Assembly: GCA_036494925.1 (NCBI GenBank)
Contig: DASXNR010000087.1
Coordinates: 1-5,624 of the forward strand
DNA: 5,624 nt
Direction of reading: 5' to 3'
DNA from: JAMXLO01 sp036494925
GTDB taxonomy: Bacteria > Pseudomonadota > Alphaproteobacteria > Acetobacterales > Acetobacteraceae
A model generated the notes under the pieces. That model saw nothing but the letters and a program-made list of their open reading frames with translations. It was not told the DNA's origin and ran no database searches. Shown here piece after piece: positions 1 to 5,364 of this stretch. The first letter of the stretch is position 1, and every line of letters starts with the position of its first letter. The translations under genes and the position numbers were made by a program.

Positions 1-370
1 AGAAACACACCGACACGTTGTCAGATGGCAGCGAGACGTTGACCGCCGAGGCATAGACGTTGGTCGTGTCGGTCACCGCCGTGGTCGCGGGCGCGGTGTC
101 CCAGCCGATCGCTGTCAGCCGGCTGTCGGTTCCCGCCGACGTCCCAGTGCTGGTGTTGGTCGCCCGCATCTGGAACGTAACGGTGTTGCCTGAGAACACG
201 AAGTTCGCCATCTCGACGATCGCCTTGGGCAGGATGCCGCCTTGCGACGGCGCCGCCCACGAGATGTCGATATCAGTGGTGGCGGTGATGGCGGTGGCGT
301 GGGCCGGAACGGCACCGACCCATGCCGCGACCGCCAGCGCGGTAGAGAGTAGAAAGCTACGCGAAGTCAT
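1..370 (-). CDS. Exported protein, probable cistern-family PEP-CTERM protein (partial, C-terminus off the left edge)
   Basis: The frame is open from an ATG (complement of 368-370) to the window edge, giving 123 residues with no stop. Residues 1-25 form a signal peptide: a short polar start (MTSRS), a hydrophobic core, and an AHA cleavage site before T26. The mature part is rich in Thr, Ser, Ala and Val and looks like beta-strand. The segments SRLTAIGWD (83-91) and NVSVCF (118-123) resemble conserved positions of the cistern family of PEP-CTERM proteins as I recall it. A GGGA Shine-Dalgarno lies 7 bases before the ATG (complement of 378-381) and fixes the start. The gene follows the PEP-CTERM gene at 443-1006 on the same strand, with only 72 bases between them containing a hairpin. 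The C-terminal sorting signal would lie outside the window, so family membership is an inference; export is well supported. Confidence 0.8.
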   Translation of the reverse strand, partial: MTSRSFLLSTALAVAAWVGAVPAHATAITATTDIDISWAAPSQGGILPKAIVEMANFVFSGNTVTFQMRATNTSTGTSAGTDSRLTAIGWDTAPATTAVTDTTNVYASAVNVSLPSDNVSVCF

Positions 371-398
371 TATCATATCCCATCGGTTAAGGCCGCAG

Positions 399-433
399 AA
401 AACCCCCGCCAGTCACCCGGAGGGGGTTTTTTT
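399..433 (-). terminator. Intercistronic hairpin, terminator or attenuator
   Basis: AAAACCCCC (399-407) is perfectly complementary to GGGGGTTTT (422-430), a 9-bp stem with a 14-base loop. Read on the minus strand it lies 10 bases after the stop of the 443-1006 gene and ends in a TTTT run, so it can work as a rho-independent terminator. Its plus-strand reading has a longer T run (427-433), but no plus-strand gene ends here. The start codon of the next minus-strand gene lies only 28 bases beyond the stem, so partial termination or mRNA stabilisation between co-transcribed genes is as likely as complete termination. Confidence 0.7.
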
Positions 434-442
434 GCGAGAGGC

Positions 443-1006
443 TTAGCTACGCTTGCGGCTGGCGACGCAGCCAAGGCCGAGCAGGCCGACGCCGAGCAGT
501 GCGAGCGAAGCGGGCTCAGGCGCAGGCGTCGCAAGGGCCGTCGCGGAGAAGGTGACCGTGGGGGGGTTCGGCCCCTGCGTCGTCAGCGTCCAAATGCCGG
601 GGGTGTTGTCGAACCCGGTCAAAGAGAAGATGCCGACGCCCGAGACCGTCAGGCTCGGCAGCGCCCCGCCGGTGAAGGCGAAACTGGTCGGCGGCGTGAT
701 GGCGAGCGACCCCACCTCGCCCAGGTGGCCGGGCACGCCACTGATGGTGAACAGATTGCCGGTCGATGACGCGGTCAGCGTGGAGATCATCGTTACCACG
801 TTGTCCACCACGGGCGGCACGGTGCCGAAGTCGGTGGCGAAGCTGCCGCTCGTCGCGCCCAGGTTGGCCGGGTTGGTGAAGGTGATCTGGGTCGCTGTGA
901 ACAGGTCGTCGCCGTTGATGGAAACCTCGCCCGTGATCGGCGCGGCGAAGGCGGGGGCAGCGAGCAGCCCGGCGAGGGCGGTTGCCGCGTAAAGAAGTTT
1001 TCGCAT
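443..1006 (-). CDS. PEP-CTERM sorting domain-containing exported protein
   Basis: This 187-residue protein starts at the ATG complementary to 1004-1006. A signal peptide follows directly (basic MRK, hydrophobic core, cleavage at about AFA|A, residues 19-22), and AAGGGA lies 7 bases upstream; an in-frame start at 1096 would place 30 hydrophilic residues before the signal peptide and is rejected. The mature region (about 22-158) is Thr/Ser/Gly-rich, of probable beta structure, with no enzymatic motif I recognise. The C-terminus has the classical tripartite sorting signal: PEP at 163-165, a hydrophobic helix at about 167-181, and a basic tail SRKRS. Such proteins are exported by Sec, then recognised and cleaved at the inner membrane by an exosortase, and often end up in the extracellular matrix. 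No exosortase is encoded in this window. The gene is probably co-transcribed with the exported protein at 1-370. Confidence 0.92.
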   Translation of the reverse strand: MRKLLYAATALAGLLAAPAFAAPITGEVSINGDDLFTATQITFTNPANLGATSGSFATDFGTVPPVVDNVVTMISTLTASSTGNLFTISGVPGHLGEVGSLAITPPTSFAFTGGALPSLTVSGVGIFSLTGFDNTPGIWTLTTQGPNPPTVTFSATALATPAPEPASLALLGVGLLGLGCVASRKRS

Positions 1007-1171
1007 GAGGATATCCCTTGCTGTGTGGGCCTCGTCGGGCCAGCGAGAAAAGGCTACCGCATTCGTTTCTATCCGTGTTGTAAAGAGTTCCGACAAACCG
1101 ACCTCCGGGGCAACTATTTTACGGTAACGGGCTGCCGTTTTTTGGCCGGTGTAAAGGAAACCGCCGCTACC
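1007..1171. promoter_or_regulatory. Divergent intergenic region upstream of the PEP-CTERM gene
   Basis: These 165 bases separate the minus-strand PEP-CTERM gene from the plus-strand coiled-coil ORF and must hold the promoter of the former. The stretch around 1060-1150 is more AT-rich than its surroundings, as expected for promoter DNA. I found no pair of -35/-10 boxes with convincing spacing and no clear sigma-54 site, so no promoter is placed. The only distinct sites seen are the AAGGGA ribosome-binding site of the PEP-CTERM gene (complement of 1014-1019) and a small hairpin at 1126-1143. Confidence 0.45.
1126..1143 (+). terminator. Small terminator-like hairpin
   Basis: AACGG (1126-1130) pairs with CCGTT (1135-1139) around the tetraloop GCTG, and the 3' arm runs into six T residues (1138-1143). 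The form is that of a minimal rho-independent terminator on the plus strand. However, no plus-strand gene ends before it, and the stem is only five pairs. It lies 28 bases before the ATG at 1172, so it could act in that ORF's leader, or it may be chance. Confidence 0.25.
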
Positions 1172-1723
1172 ATGTCCCAGGACGAAATGCTTGGCCTCCG
1201 GGTCGAAGTGGCCGAGCGCCTAACCGACTACCGCAAGGAGTTGTCTAAGCTCCGCAGTGAAGTGGGGCACCTCCGGACGCGCATCGTCATCCTGGAGCGG
1301 CTGGCAAACGAGGTTCTGCGTCAGAGAATACCGCGCGCAAAGCCGGGCGATGACGACGCAACCGTAGCCGGGCTTATCGATGCCTGGACGCCGCACGCAG
1401 TTCGTCGGTGTAGCGTTACACGGCCGCGACTTCGCCAGCTTCGCCCGCTGGTGCACCCCGTCCGGCACAGGCCCTATGGCAGCGATCACAGCGCATCGCG
1501 CGCGACAGCTCAGCCGGCTGACGCTGGCTCCAAGAGGGCGGCGACCGCTACCCGCAACTCCTCGACCTGCCGTTTCAGGTCGGCGTTCTCGCGCTCCATC
1601 TCGTGGACACGATCGGCGTGCCGCCGTTTGAGCTCAGCGTTATCGCGTTGCAGTTCGTGGACACGGTCGCGAAGTTCGCGCACCAGAGCGGGTTCGAGCG
1701 GAGCGGTCATGGCGCGACTGTAG
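1172..1723 (+). CDS. Hypothetical protein with N-terminal coiled coil; 3' half doubtful
   Basis: The frame is open from 1025, but the ATG at 1172 is the likeliest start because the sequence before it is not protein-like; an AAGGAA lies rather far upstream (1156-1161, about 10 bases). The full frame gives 183 residues. Residues 5-55 look like a genuine coiled coil, with regularly spaced Leu/Val/Ile among Glu, Arg and Lys (for example EVAERLTDYRKELSKLRSEV) and codons mostly ending in G or C. Beyond about residue 78 the sequence becomes Arg/Ser-rich, third-position GC falls, and it lies antisense to the minus-strand ORF at 1510-1710. The true gene may therefore be shorter or frameshifted. I do not recognise a family. 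A small coiled-coil or DNA-associated protein is possible, but nothing shows a function. Confidence 0.4.
   Translation: MSQDEMLGLRVEVAERLTDYRKELSKLRSEVGHLRTRIVILERLANEVLRQRIPRAKPGDDDATVAGLIDAWTPHAVRRCSVTRPRLRQLRPLVHPVRHRPYGSDHSASRATAQPADAGSKRAATATRNSSTCRFRSAFSRSISWTRSACRRLSSALSRCSSWTRSRSSRTRAGSSGAVMARL
1510..1710 (-). CDS. Small coiled-coil protein with internal duplication
   Basis: This 66-residue ORF starts at the ATG complementary to 1708-1710; an in-frame TGA at 1726-1728 bounds it, so no longer version exists in this frame. Residues 9-58 are almost entirely predictable as a charged coiled coil (Glu, Arg, Lys and Asp with regularly placed Leu/Val). Residues 14-31 (RDRVHELQRDNAELKRRH) are repeated with conservative changes as 32-49 (ADRVHEMERENADLKRQV); the 18-residue period equals five helical turns. 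No good Shine-Dalgarno precedes the ATG. It follows another coiled-coil ORF on the same strand and overlaps its 3' end in a different frame. It could be a separate small protein or a piece of a once longer coiled-coil gene. No family is recognised; the helical pattern argues that this strand, not the opposite one, is coding. Confidence 0.5.
   Translation of the reverse strand: MTAPLEPALVRELRDRVHELQRDNAELKRRHADRVHEMERENADLKRQVEELRVAVAALLEPASAG
1570..1677. repeat. Imperfect 54-bp tandem duplication
   Basis: Two copies, 1570-1623 and 1624-1677, are offset by exactly 54 bases. Over the first 48 aligned positions 37 are identical, including the block TCGTGGACACG (1601-1611 and 1655-1665). The duplication encodes the two 18-residue helical repeats of the small minus-strand coiled-coil ORF and keeps its frame. 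Confidence 0.8.
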
Positions 1724-2074
1724 CGTCACGCTTCGCGGGCGTCGAGCGTCGCGCGCGGCGCTTCTGCGCGATATGTCGAGATCACTCCCCCGCAGCGCCG
1801 CCCTGAGCCGCGCCATCAGCCCCCTCGCCTTCCGTGCATCGTCAGCGCGCCGGAGCGCGTCCGCGGCGTCCTGCGCAGCCTGGGCTTCACGCCGCGCCTG
1901 ATTGGCGGCATCGAGCGCGGTCGCGAGATCCAGCTCGAGCCGGTCTGCCCTCCCGCCGGCTGCGGCGAGCTGTGCCAGCGTGCGATCGGCCAGGGCGAGG
2001 GCGGCATCCGCCCGCTTGTTCGCCTCGGCGAGCGCCTCCTCGAGCACGGCGAGCGCCTTCTCATGGAACCCCAC
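1640..2074 (-). CDS. Alanine-rich coiled-coil protein coupled to the flippase gene
   Basis: The frame gives 144 residues from a GTG (complement of 2072-2074), one base after the TGA of the flippase gene (2076-2078). GAGGA within the last flippase codons supplies the ribosome-binding site, so translation is probably coupled. Residues 3-95 are a strongly alpha-helical, Ala/Glu/Arg-rich coiled coil (for example KALAVLEEALAEANKRADAA) with no signal peptide or membrane segment, suggesting a cytoplasmic protein. After about residue 96 the composition changes to Arg/Ser with rare-type codons (ATA, AGA, CGA), which looks non-coding. One extra G in the five-G run at complement of 1787-1791 would end the protein after about 97 residues as ...ALRGE, so the natural stop may be there. 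No family is recognised. Position suggests a role linked to polysaccharide export, which is inference only. Confidence 0.6.
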   Translation of the reverse strand: MGFHEKALAVLEEALAEANKRADAALALADRTLAQLAAAGGRADRLELDLATALDAANQARREAQAAQDAADALRRADDARKARGLMARLRAALRGSDLDISRRSAARDARRPRSVTLQSRHDRSARTRSGARTSRPCPRTATR

Positions 2075-2075
2075 G

Positions 2076-3608
2076 TCAGGCGTCCTCGGCCGAAGTTTGC
2101 ATCACGCGCGCGCAGGACTGGCGCAGCAGCGTCAGAAAATCCGCCTCCGCCCCCCCCGGTCGGCCGCACGTCAGCCACAACGCAAACAGGCTGGCGCCGT
2201 AAACCGCGGCGCCCACCGCCGCCGCCAGCACAATCGCGCCAAGCGGATCGCTCCCCGTAGCGCCCCACCCCAGCCCCGTCGCCACAAGCGCTGCAGTCAT
2301 GGCAATGGAAGCCACGATGATCCGCCAGATGCGCCCCAGGATCTCGCCCAACGACAATCCGTACCGCCGATGCGCCAGCGCGGACATCAGGATCTGTTCC
2401 GCCGAAAACCCCACGGCCCCCGCCACCGCCGCACCCAATACCCCATTCCGCTCCACCAGCGGCACGAGCAACGCCACGCGAAACGCCAGCGCACCCAACA
2501 TCACCGTGAACTGGCGCGCCATCAACGCGTGCACCGAAAACAGCACCGATGACACATACCCGAACACCGCCAGCGCCCCGACCGGCCCCAGCACCTGAAT
2601 GACCGGGATCGCATCCAGCCATTGCGACCCCACGCTCACCCGCACCAGCGGATCGGCAATCAACGAAATGCCGAGCCCCCCCGGCAAGGTCAGCAGAAAA
2701 GCGAAAGACACCGCGCGCAGATAGGTATCGGTCATGCTCTCGCCAGCATCGCGCGCCACCACGAAGCCGGAAAAAGCCGCACGGCACAGCGGTGCGACCA
2801 GTTCCGTCGTCGGCAAGGTTGCGACCTCCTCGCCGATGGAGAACAGCCCAACTGCGGCCGGGTCCATCACCCGCCCGAGCACGAAACTATCGATCCGTGA
2901 CCGCACCAGCCCGGCCATCCCGATCGCCCAGCCCCAACAGGAAAAACCGATCAAATCCCGCCAGGCCACCAGTCCCAGCCGTGGCCGGTACGGATGCATC
3001 GCGAAGCTCAAAGCCAGCCGCGCCACCTTCCCGGCTAGGATGCCCATAACCAGCGCCCAATAGCTGCGCCACACCAGCGCCGCCGTCAGAGTGACCGCGA
3101 TGCTCAACAGCCGCGGCAACAACAGCAGCACGAACTCCTTGCCGAACGCCAGATCGCGGCGGAAATCGATCAGTCCGACGCTGCAAGCGCCCTGTAGCAC
3201 CGTCCCCAGCGCCAGCGCCCACAGCACCAGCGCCAGCCGCGGCTCGCCAAAGAACCGCCCAATCGGCTCAGCCACCAGCGTGATGACGATGGCCGTCGCG
3301 AACCCGCGCAGCAGGCTCATCGTATAGGCTGTGTGGTACATCATCGCCGACGGTGCCTCCGCGCGAACCACCGCATCCTCCGCGTCCGGCATCGCCATCG
3401 CATCCACCGTGGTGACCAGGCCATACGCCAGCGTCACCAGGCCGAAATCCGCCGGCACCAGGATCCGCGCCAGAATCAGCGTACTGCCGAGCCCCAGCAC
3501 GCGGGAAGCCATCCGCCAGCCGATGATCCATCCGGTGCCGCCCGCCATGCGGGCGAGAACCCCGGCGCGTGGCGAAGGAGGAGCGGCGATTTCCTGTGGA
3601 ATGTCCAT
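2076..3608 (-). CDS. Polysaccharide flippase, Wzx/PST type (MOP superfamily)
   Basis: This 510-residue integral membrane protein would move lipid-linked oligosaccharide units across the inner membrane. The start is taken at the ATG complementary to 3606-3608 (MDIPQEIAAP), because the longer open frame back to 3737 is hydrophilic, unlike the family, and overlaps the divergent gene. After a short cytoplasmic tail come many hydrophobic segments, roughly at residues 28-50, 54-70, 100-115, 125-145, 158-180, 184-202, 218-236, 298-318, 336-360, 368-386, 390-412, 428-448 and 456-478. Family-typical sequence includes the first helix with LILARILVPADFGLVTLA (44-61) and the SFVLGRVMDPAAVGLFSIGEE region (241-261). 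Length matches PST-type flippases. Its glycan cannot be told from sequence. It is divergent from a glycosyltransferase and followed by a coupled coiled-coil ORF. A weak AAGG lies about 11 bases before the start. Confidence 0.9.
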   Translation of the reverse strand: MDIPQEIAAPPSPRAGVLARMAGGTGWIIGWRMASRVLGLGSTLILARILVPADFGLVTLAYGLVTTVDAMAMPDAEDAVVRAEAPSAMMYHTAYTMSLLRGFATAIVITLVAEPIGRFFGEPRLALVLWALALGTVLQGACSVGLIDFRRDLAFGKEFVLLLLPRLLSIAVTLTAALVWRSYWALVMGILAGKVARLALSFAMHPYRPRLGLVAWRDLIGFSCWGWAIGMAGLVRSRIDSFVLGRVMDPAAVGLFSIGEEVATLPTTELVAPLCRAAFSGFVVARDAGESMTDTYLRAVSFAFLLTLPGGLGISLIADPLVRVSVGSQWLDAIPVIQVLGPVGALAVFGYVSSVLFSVHALMARQFTVMLGALAFRVALLVPLVERNGVLGAAVAGAVGFSAEQILMSALAHRRYGLSLGEILGRIWRIIVASIAMTAALVATGLGWGATGSDPLGAIVLAAAVGAAVYGASLFALWLTCGRPGGAEADFLTLLRQSCARVMQTSAEDA

Positions 3609-3659
3609 GGTCCGGGATGCCTTACCACACAGCCCGCGCGCATGTGCTAGATCAAGCCC
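3609..3659. promoter_or_regulatory. Short divergent intergenic region, flippase / glycosyltransferase
   Basis: Only 51 bases separate the two start codons, so the promoters of these divergent genes must lie here or overlap the opposite coding region. A TTGATC (complement of 3650-3655) resembles a -35 box for the flippase, but no matching -10 sequence is found at 16-18 bases, so no promoter is placed. The glycosyltransferase has no recognisable Shine-Dalgarno and could be translated from a leaderless or short-leader mRNA. Confidence 0.35.
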
Positions 3660-4682
3660 ATGCCACCCCCCAACCCGCGCGTTAGCGTACTGATGACCAC
3701 GCGCAACGGTGCACGCACAATCAGCGACAGCCTGCAAAGCATCCTCACGCAGGACATGCCGGATTTCGAGCTGGTCGTCGTAGATGATGCCTCATCGGAC
3801 GAAACACCCGCCCTGCTTTCCGCCATCGCCGATCCGCGCCTGTTGCTGCTCCGCAACGAGTCCCGGCTGGGCATCGCCGGCGCTCGCAACCGCGGCCTTG
3901 CGCAAAGCCGCGCCCCCTACATCGCCGCCCTCGACCACGACGACCTAAGCGCTCCAACCCGCCTCGGGCTGCAGGCTGCCTATCTCGACAACCACCCCGA
4001 TACCGTCCTCATCGCCACCGCGGTGTCCGAACTCCGCAACGGCAAACTGACGCCGGAGGACCAGCCCGAGCAAATATCCCCGGCCCTGCTGCGCCTGTTG
4101 CTGCATCTGGACAATCCACTGGCCTGGTCATCGGTGATGCTGCGCGCCGATGCACTCCGAAGCCTCGATCCACCGCTGCGCCCGCAATTCGAACCGGCCG
4201 ACGATTTCGACCTTTATCACCGCCTACTCGTCCGAGGCCGCATCGCACGGCTGGACACGGCGCTGACTACCTATTGCTGGCACGCCTCCAACGCGACCTA
4301 CGCCACCGGGGCGAACATTGCCGACAGCGCCACCCGCGTGCTCACCCGCGCCTACACACCCTGGTTCGGCGCCGATGCGTCCGCCGCAGCTTCCCTCGTC
4401 GTCCGGCACGGCCATGAACGAAAAGCGGTCACGGACGCCGCCACCATGACGCGCCTGCGCGACGTCATTCGCCGCGTAGCCAGCGGGCTGGCCGCATCCC
4501 ACCCCGCCGAAGCCTCCGAAATCACCGCCGGCGCGCGCCGGCTGCTGTGGCGTTTCACTCGCGCCGCGATCCGCTCCGGCCGTCCAACCTTGTTCCGCCT
4601 ACCCGCACCCCCGCTGGACGCCGCCATCTCGCTCGTCATCGGTTCCGTCCGTTTTGTTTCCAGGTCACACGGCGCTTGTTAA
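3660..4682 (+). CDS. Family 2 glycosyltransferase (GT-A fold)
   Basis: This 340-residue protein would transfer a sugar from a nucleotide-sugar donor to a lipid-linked or glycan acceptor at the cytoplasmic face of the membrane. The GT2 hallmarks are in order: first beta strand VSVLMTTRNGA (8-18), the nucleotide-binding VVVDDASSDET (39-49), the GIAGARNRGLAQS helix (71-83), the metal-binding DxD within ALDHDD (90-95; D92, D94), and the acidic ADDFDLYHRLL block (180-190) where the catalytic base is expected. Residues 240-340 are Ala/Arg-rich with no clear domain. There is no transmembrane segment or signal peptide. The ATG at 3660 is the only start that keeps the first strand. Donor and acceptor are unknown. 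The gene is divergent from the flippase, consistent with one polysaccharide pathway. Its stop lies just before the IS remnant, so its last residues may not be ancestral. Confidence 0.9.
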   Translation: MPPPNPRVSVLMTTRNGARTISDSLQSILTQDMPDFELVVVDDASSDETPALLSAIADPRLLLLRNESRLGIAGARNRGLAQSRAPYIAALDHDDLSAPTRLGLQAAYLDNHPDTVLIATAVSELRNGKLTPEDQPEQISPALLRLLLHLDNPLAWSSVMLRADALRSLDPPLRPQFEPADDFDLYHRLLVRGRIARLDTALTTYCWHASNATYATGANIADSATRVLTRAYTPWFGADASAAASLVVRHGHERKAVTDAATMTRLRDVIRRVASGLAASHPAEASEITAGARRLLWRFTRAAIRSGRPTLFRLPAPPLDAAISLVIGSVRFVSRSHGAC

Positions 4683-4692
4683 GGCCGTTTTT
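4669..4692 (+). terminator. Weak terminator-like hairpin over the glycosyltransferase stop
   Basis: ACGGC (4669-4673) pairs with GCCGT (4684-4688) across a 10-base loop that contains the TAA stop (4680-4682), and five T residues follow (4688-4692). The stem is short, so termination would be weak, but position and T run fit the end of the glycosyltransferase transcript. Confidence 0.35.
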
Positions 4693-5304
4693 CAGTCGCG
4701 GCACGGCGCTCTGGTCTGTCCGCCTTCCCGTCCGCCATGGATGGGGTCACCGGACGATTTGTCCAAAACTGTTGGTGGACGGCCCCACGGCATCGAGTGC
4801 CAGAATTGGGACTGTGAGCAACCAAATCCGGAGCCGTCCATGACCCAGAATAGGCGTATAGGCATCGACACGTCCAAGGCCGTGTTCACATTGCACGGCA
4901 TCGATCAGCAGGAGCGGCCGATCCTGCGCGTCAATCTTTGCCGCGCGCAGATGATCCCGTTCTTCAAGAAGCTTCCTCCCACCGTCATCGCCCTGGAAGC
5001 CTGTGGCGGTTCGCATTATTGGGCTCGTAAACTGACCGCGCTCGGCCACACGGTGCGTCTCATCCCGCCTCAGTACGTCAAACCCTATGTCAAACGCGGC
5101 AAAAACGATCGCAACGACGCCGAAGCGATCTGCGAGGCCGCCGGGCGACCGGGCATGCATTGCGTGCCGGTGAAAACCGTCACGCAGCAGGCTCAGGGCA
5201 TGGTCCTGAAGGTGCGTGAGACCTTGATCGGTCAAGGTGTCGCTCTGATCAACACGGTGCGTGGTCATGCCGCTGAATTCGGCATCGTCGCCGGTAAGGG
5301 TACG
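4693..5304 (+). mobile_element. IS110-family insertion sequence, left part only
   Basis: The element is recognised from its transposase, which carries the N-terminal DEDD domain of the IS110/Piv family, plus a 150-base non-coding leader with several inverted repeats. The left boundary cannot be fixed: IS110 elements lack the usual terminal inverted repeats, and the end lies somewhere between the glycosyltransferase stop and the first leader hairpin at about 4752. On the right, similarity stops at about 5301-5310, where the wrbA ribosome-binding site begins, so roughly half of the transposase gene and the right end are missing. The protein style (PPQYVKPYVKRGKNDRNDAEAICEA) is closest to what I recall of the IS1111-like branch, but that assignment is unverified. 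Confidence 0.75.
4752..4839 (+). ncRNA. Structured leader of the IS110 remnant (possible bridge-RNA-like or regulatory RNA)
   Basis: Several inverted repeats lie side by side here. GGAC/GTCC forms a small hairpin (4752-4764). CCAA/TTGG forms a second at 4763-4775, which would compete with it. GGACGGCCCC (4777-4786) pairs with GGAGCCGTCC (4830-4839) with one mismatch. Inside that last stem are two more short hairpins, GGCA/TGCC (4789-4801) and TTGG/CCAA (4806-4825), giving a three-way-junction shape. The 3' arm contains the GGAG ribosome-binding site and abuts the transposase ATG. IS110 elements encode a guide-like bridge RNA in their non-coding end, so this could be part of one, or simply a translational lock. 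The 4-bp helices could be chance; only the 10-base stem is notable. Confidence 0.35.
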
Positions 5305-5364
5305 GAGAGGAGGCATGAATGGCTAAAGTGCTCGTTCTCTACTACTCCAGTTACGGCCACATAG
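4840..5364 (+). pseudogene. IS110-family transposase, 3'-truncated
   Basis: The ATG at 4840 has GGAG six bases upstream. The frame runs 174 residues, of which about 1-154 are transposase: GIDTSKAVFTLHGID (8-22), ALEACGGSHYWARKL (51-65), the KNDRNDAEAICEAAGRP block (88-104), and the LINTVRGHAAEFGIV segment (137-150). D10, E52, D90 and D93 supply the complete RuvC-like DEDD set. Full-length members have roughly 310-400 residues with a C-terminal domain carrying the catalytic serine; that domain is absent. The last 20 residues are translated from the wrbA leader and the first 46 bases of wrbA in another frame, ending at TAG (5362-5364). It cannot be an active recombinase, although a DEDD-domain fragment could still be made. 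Confidence 0.88.

Noticed and set aside
453..992. Plus-strand open frame opposite the PEP-CTERM gene.
   Set aside because: It is an antisense shadow; the minus-strand product has both a signal peptide and a sorting signal, and the plus product has no recognisable features.
1007..1096. N-terminal extension of the PEP-CTERM gene to an upstream start at 1096.
   Set aside because: It would put 30 hydrophilic residues before a clear signal peptide; the internal ATG has a good Shine-Dalgarno.
1409..1731. The near-identical short sequence TGTAGCGT(T/C)AC at 1409-1419 and 1719-1729, considered as an operator or insertion-site repeat.
   Set aside because: It is too short, occurs only twice, and has no flanking IS or symmetric context; chance is sufficient.
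1816..2787. Long minus-strand open frame, Gly/Ala/Arg/Cys-rich, inside the flippase region.
   Set aside because: It is an out-of-frame shadow of the flippase and coiled-coil ORFs, with no recognisable domain and typical high-GC composition bias.
3627..3655. Candidate -35 TTGATC promoter for the flippase.
   Set aside because: The hexamer at the correct distance (CTGTGT) does not resemble a -10 box.
3609..3737. N-terminal extension of the flippase to 3737.
   Set aside because: The 43 extra residues are unlike flippase N-termini and would overlap the start of the divergent glycosyltransferase, including its codons for the first beta strand.
4747..5316. Minus-strand open frame of 189 codons across the IS region.
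   Set aside because: It is antisense to a transposase frame whose conserved motifs are unmistakable.
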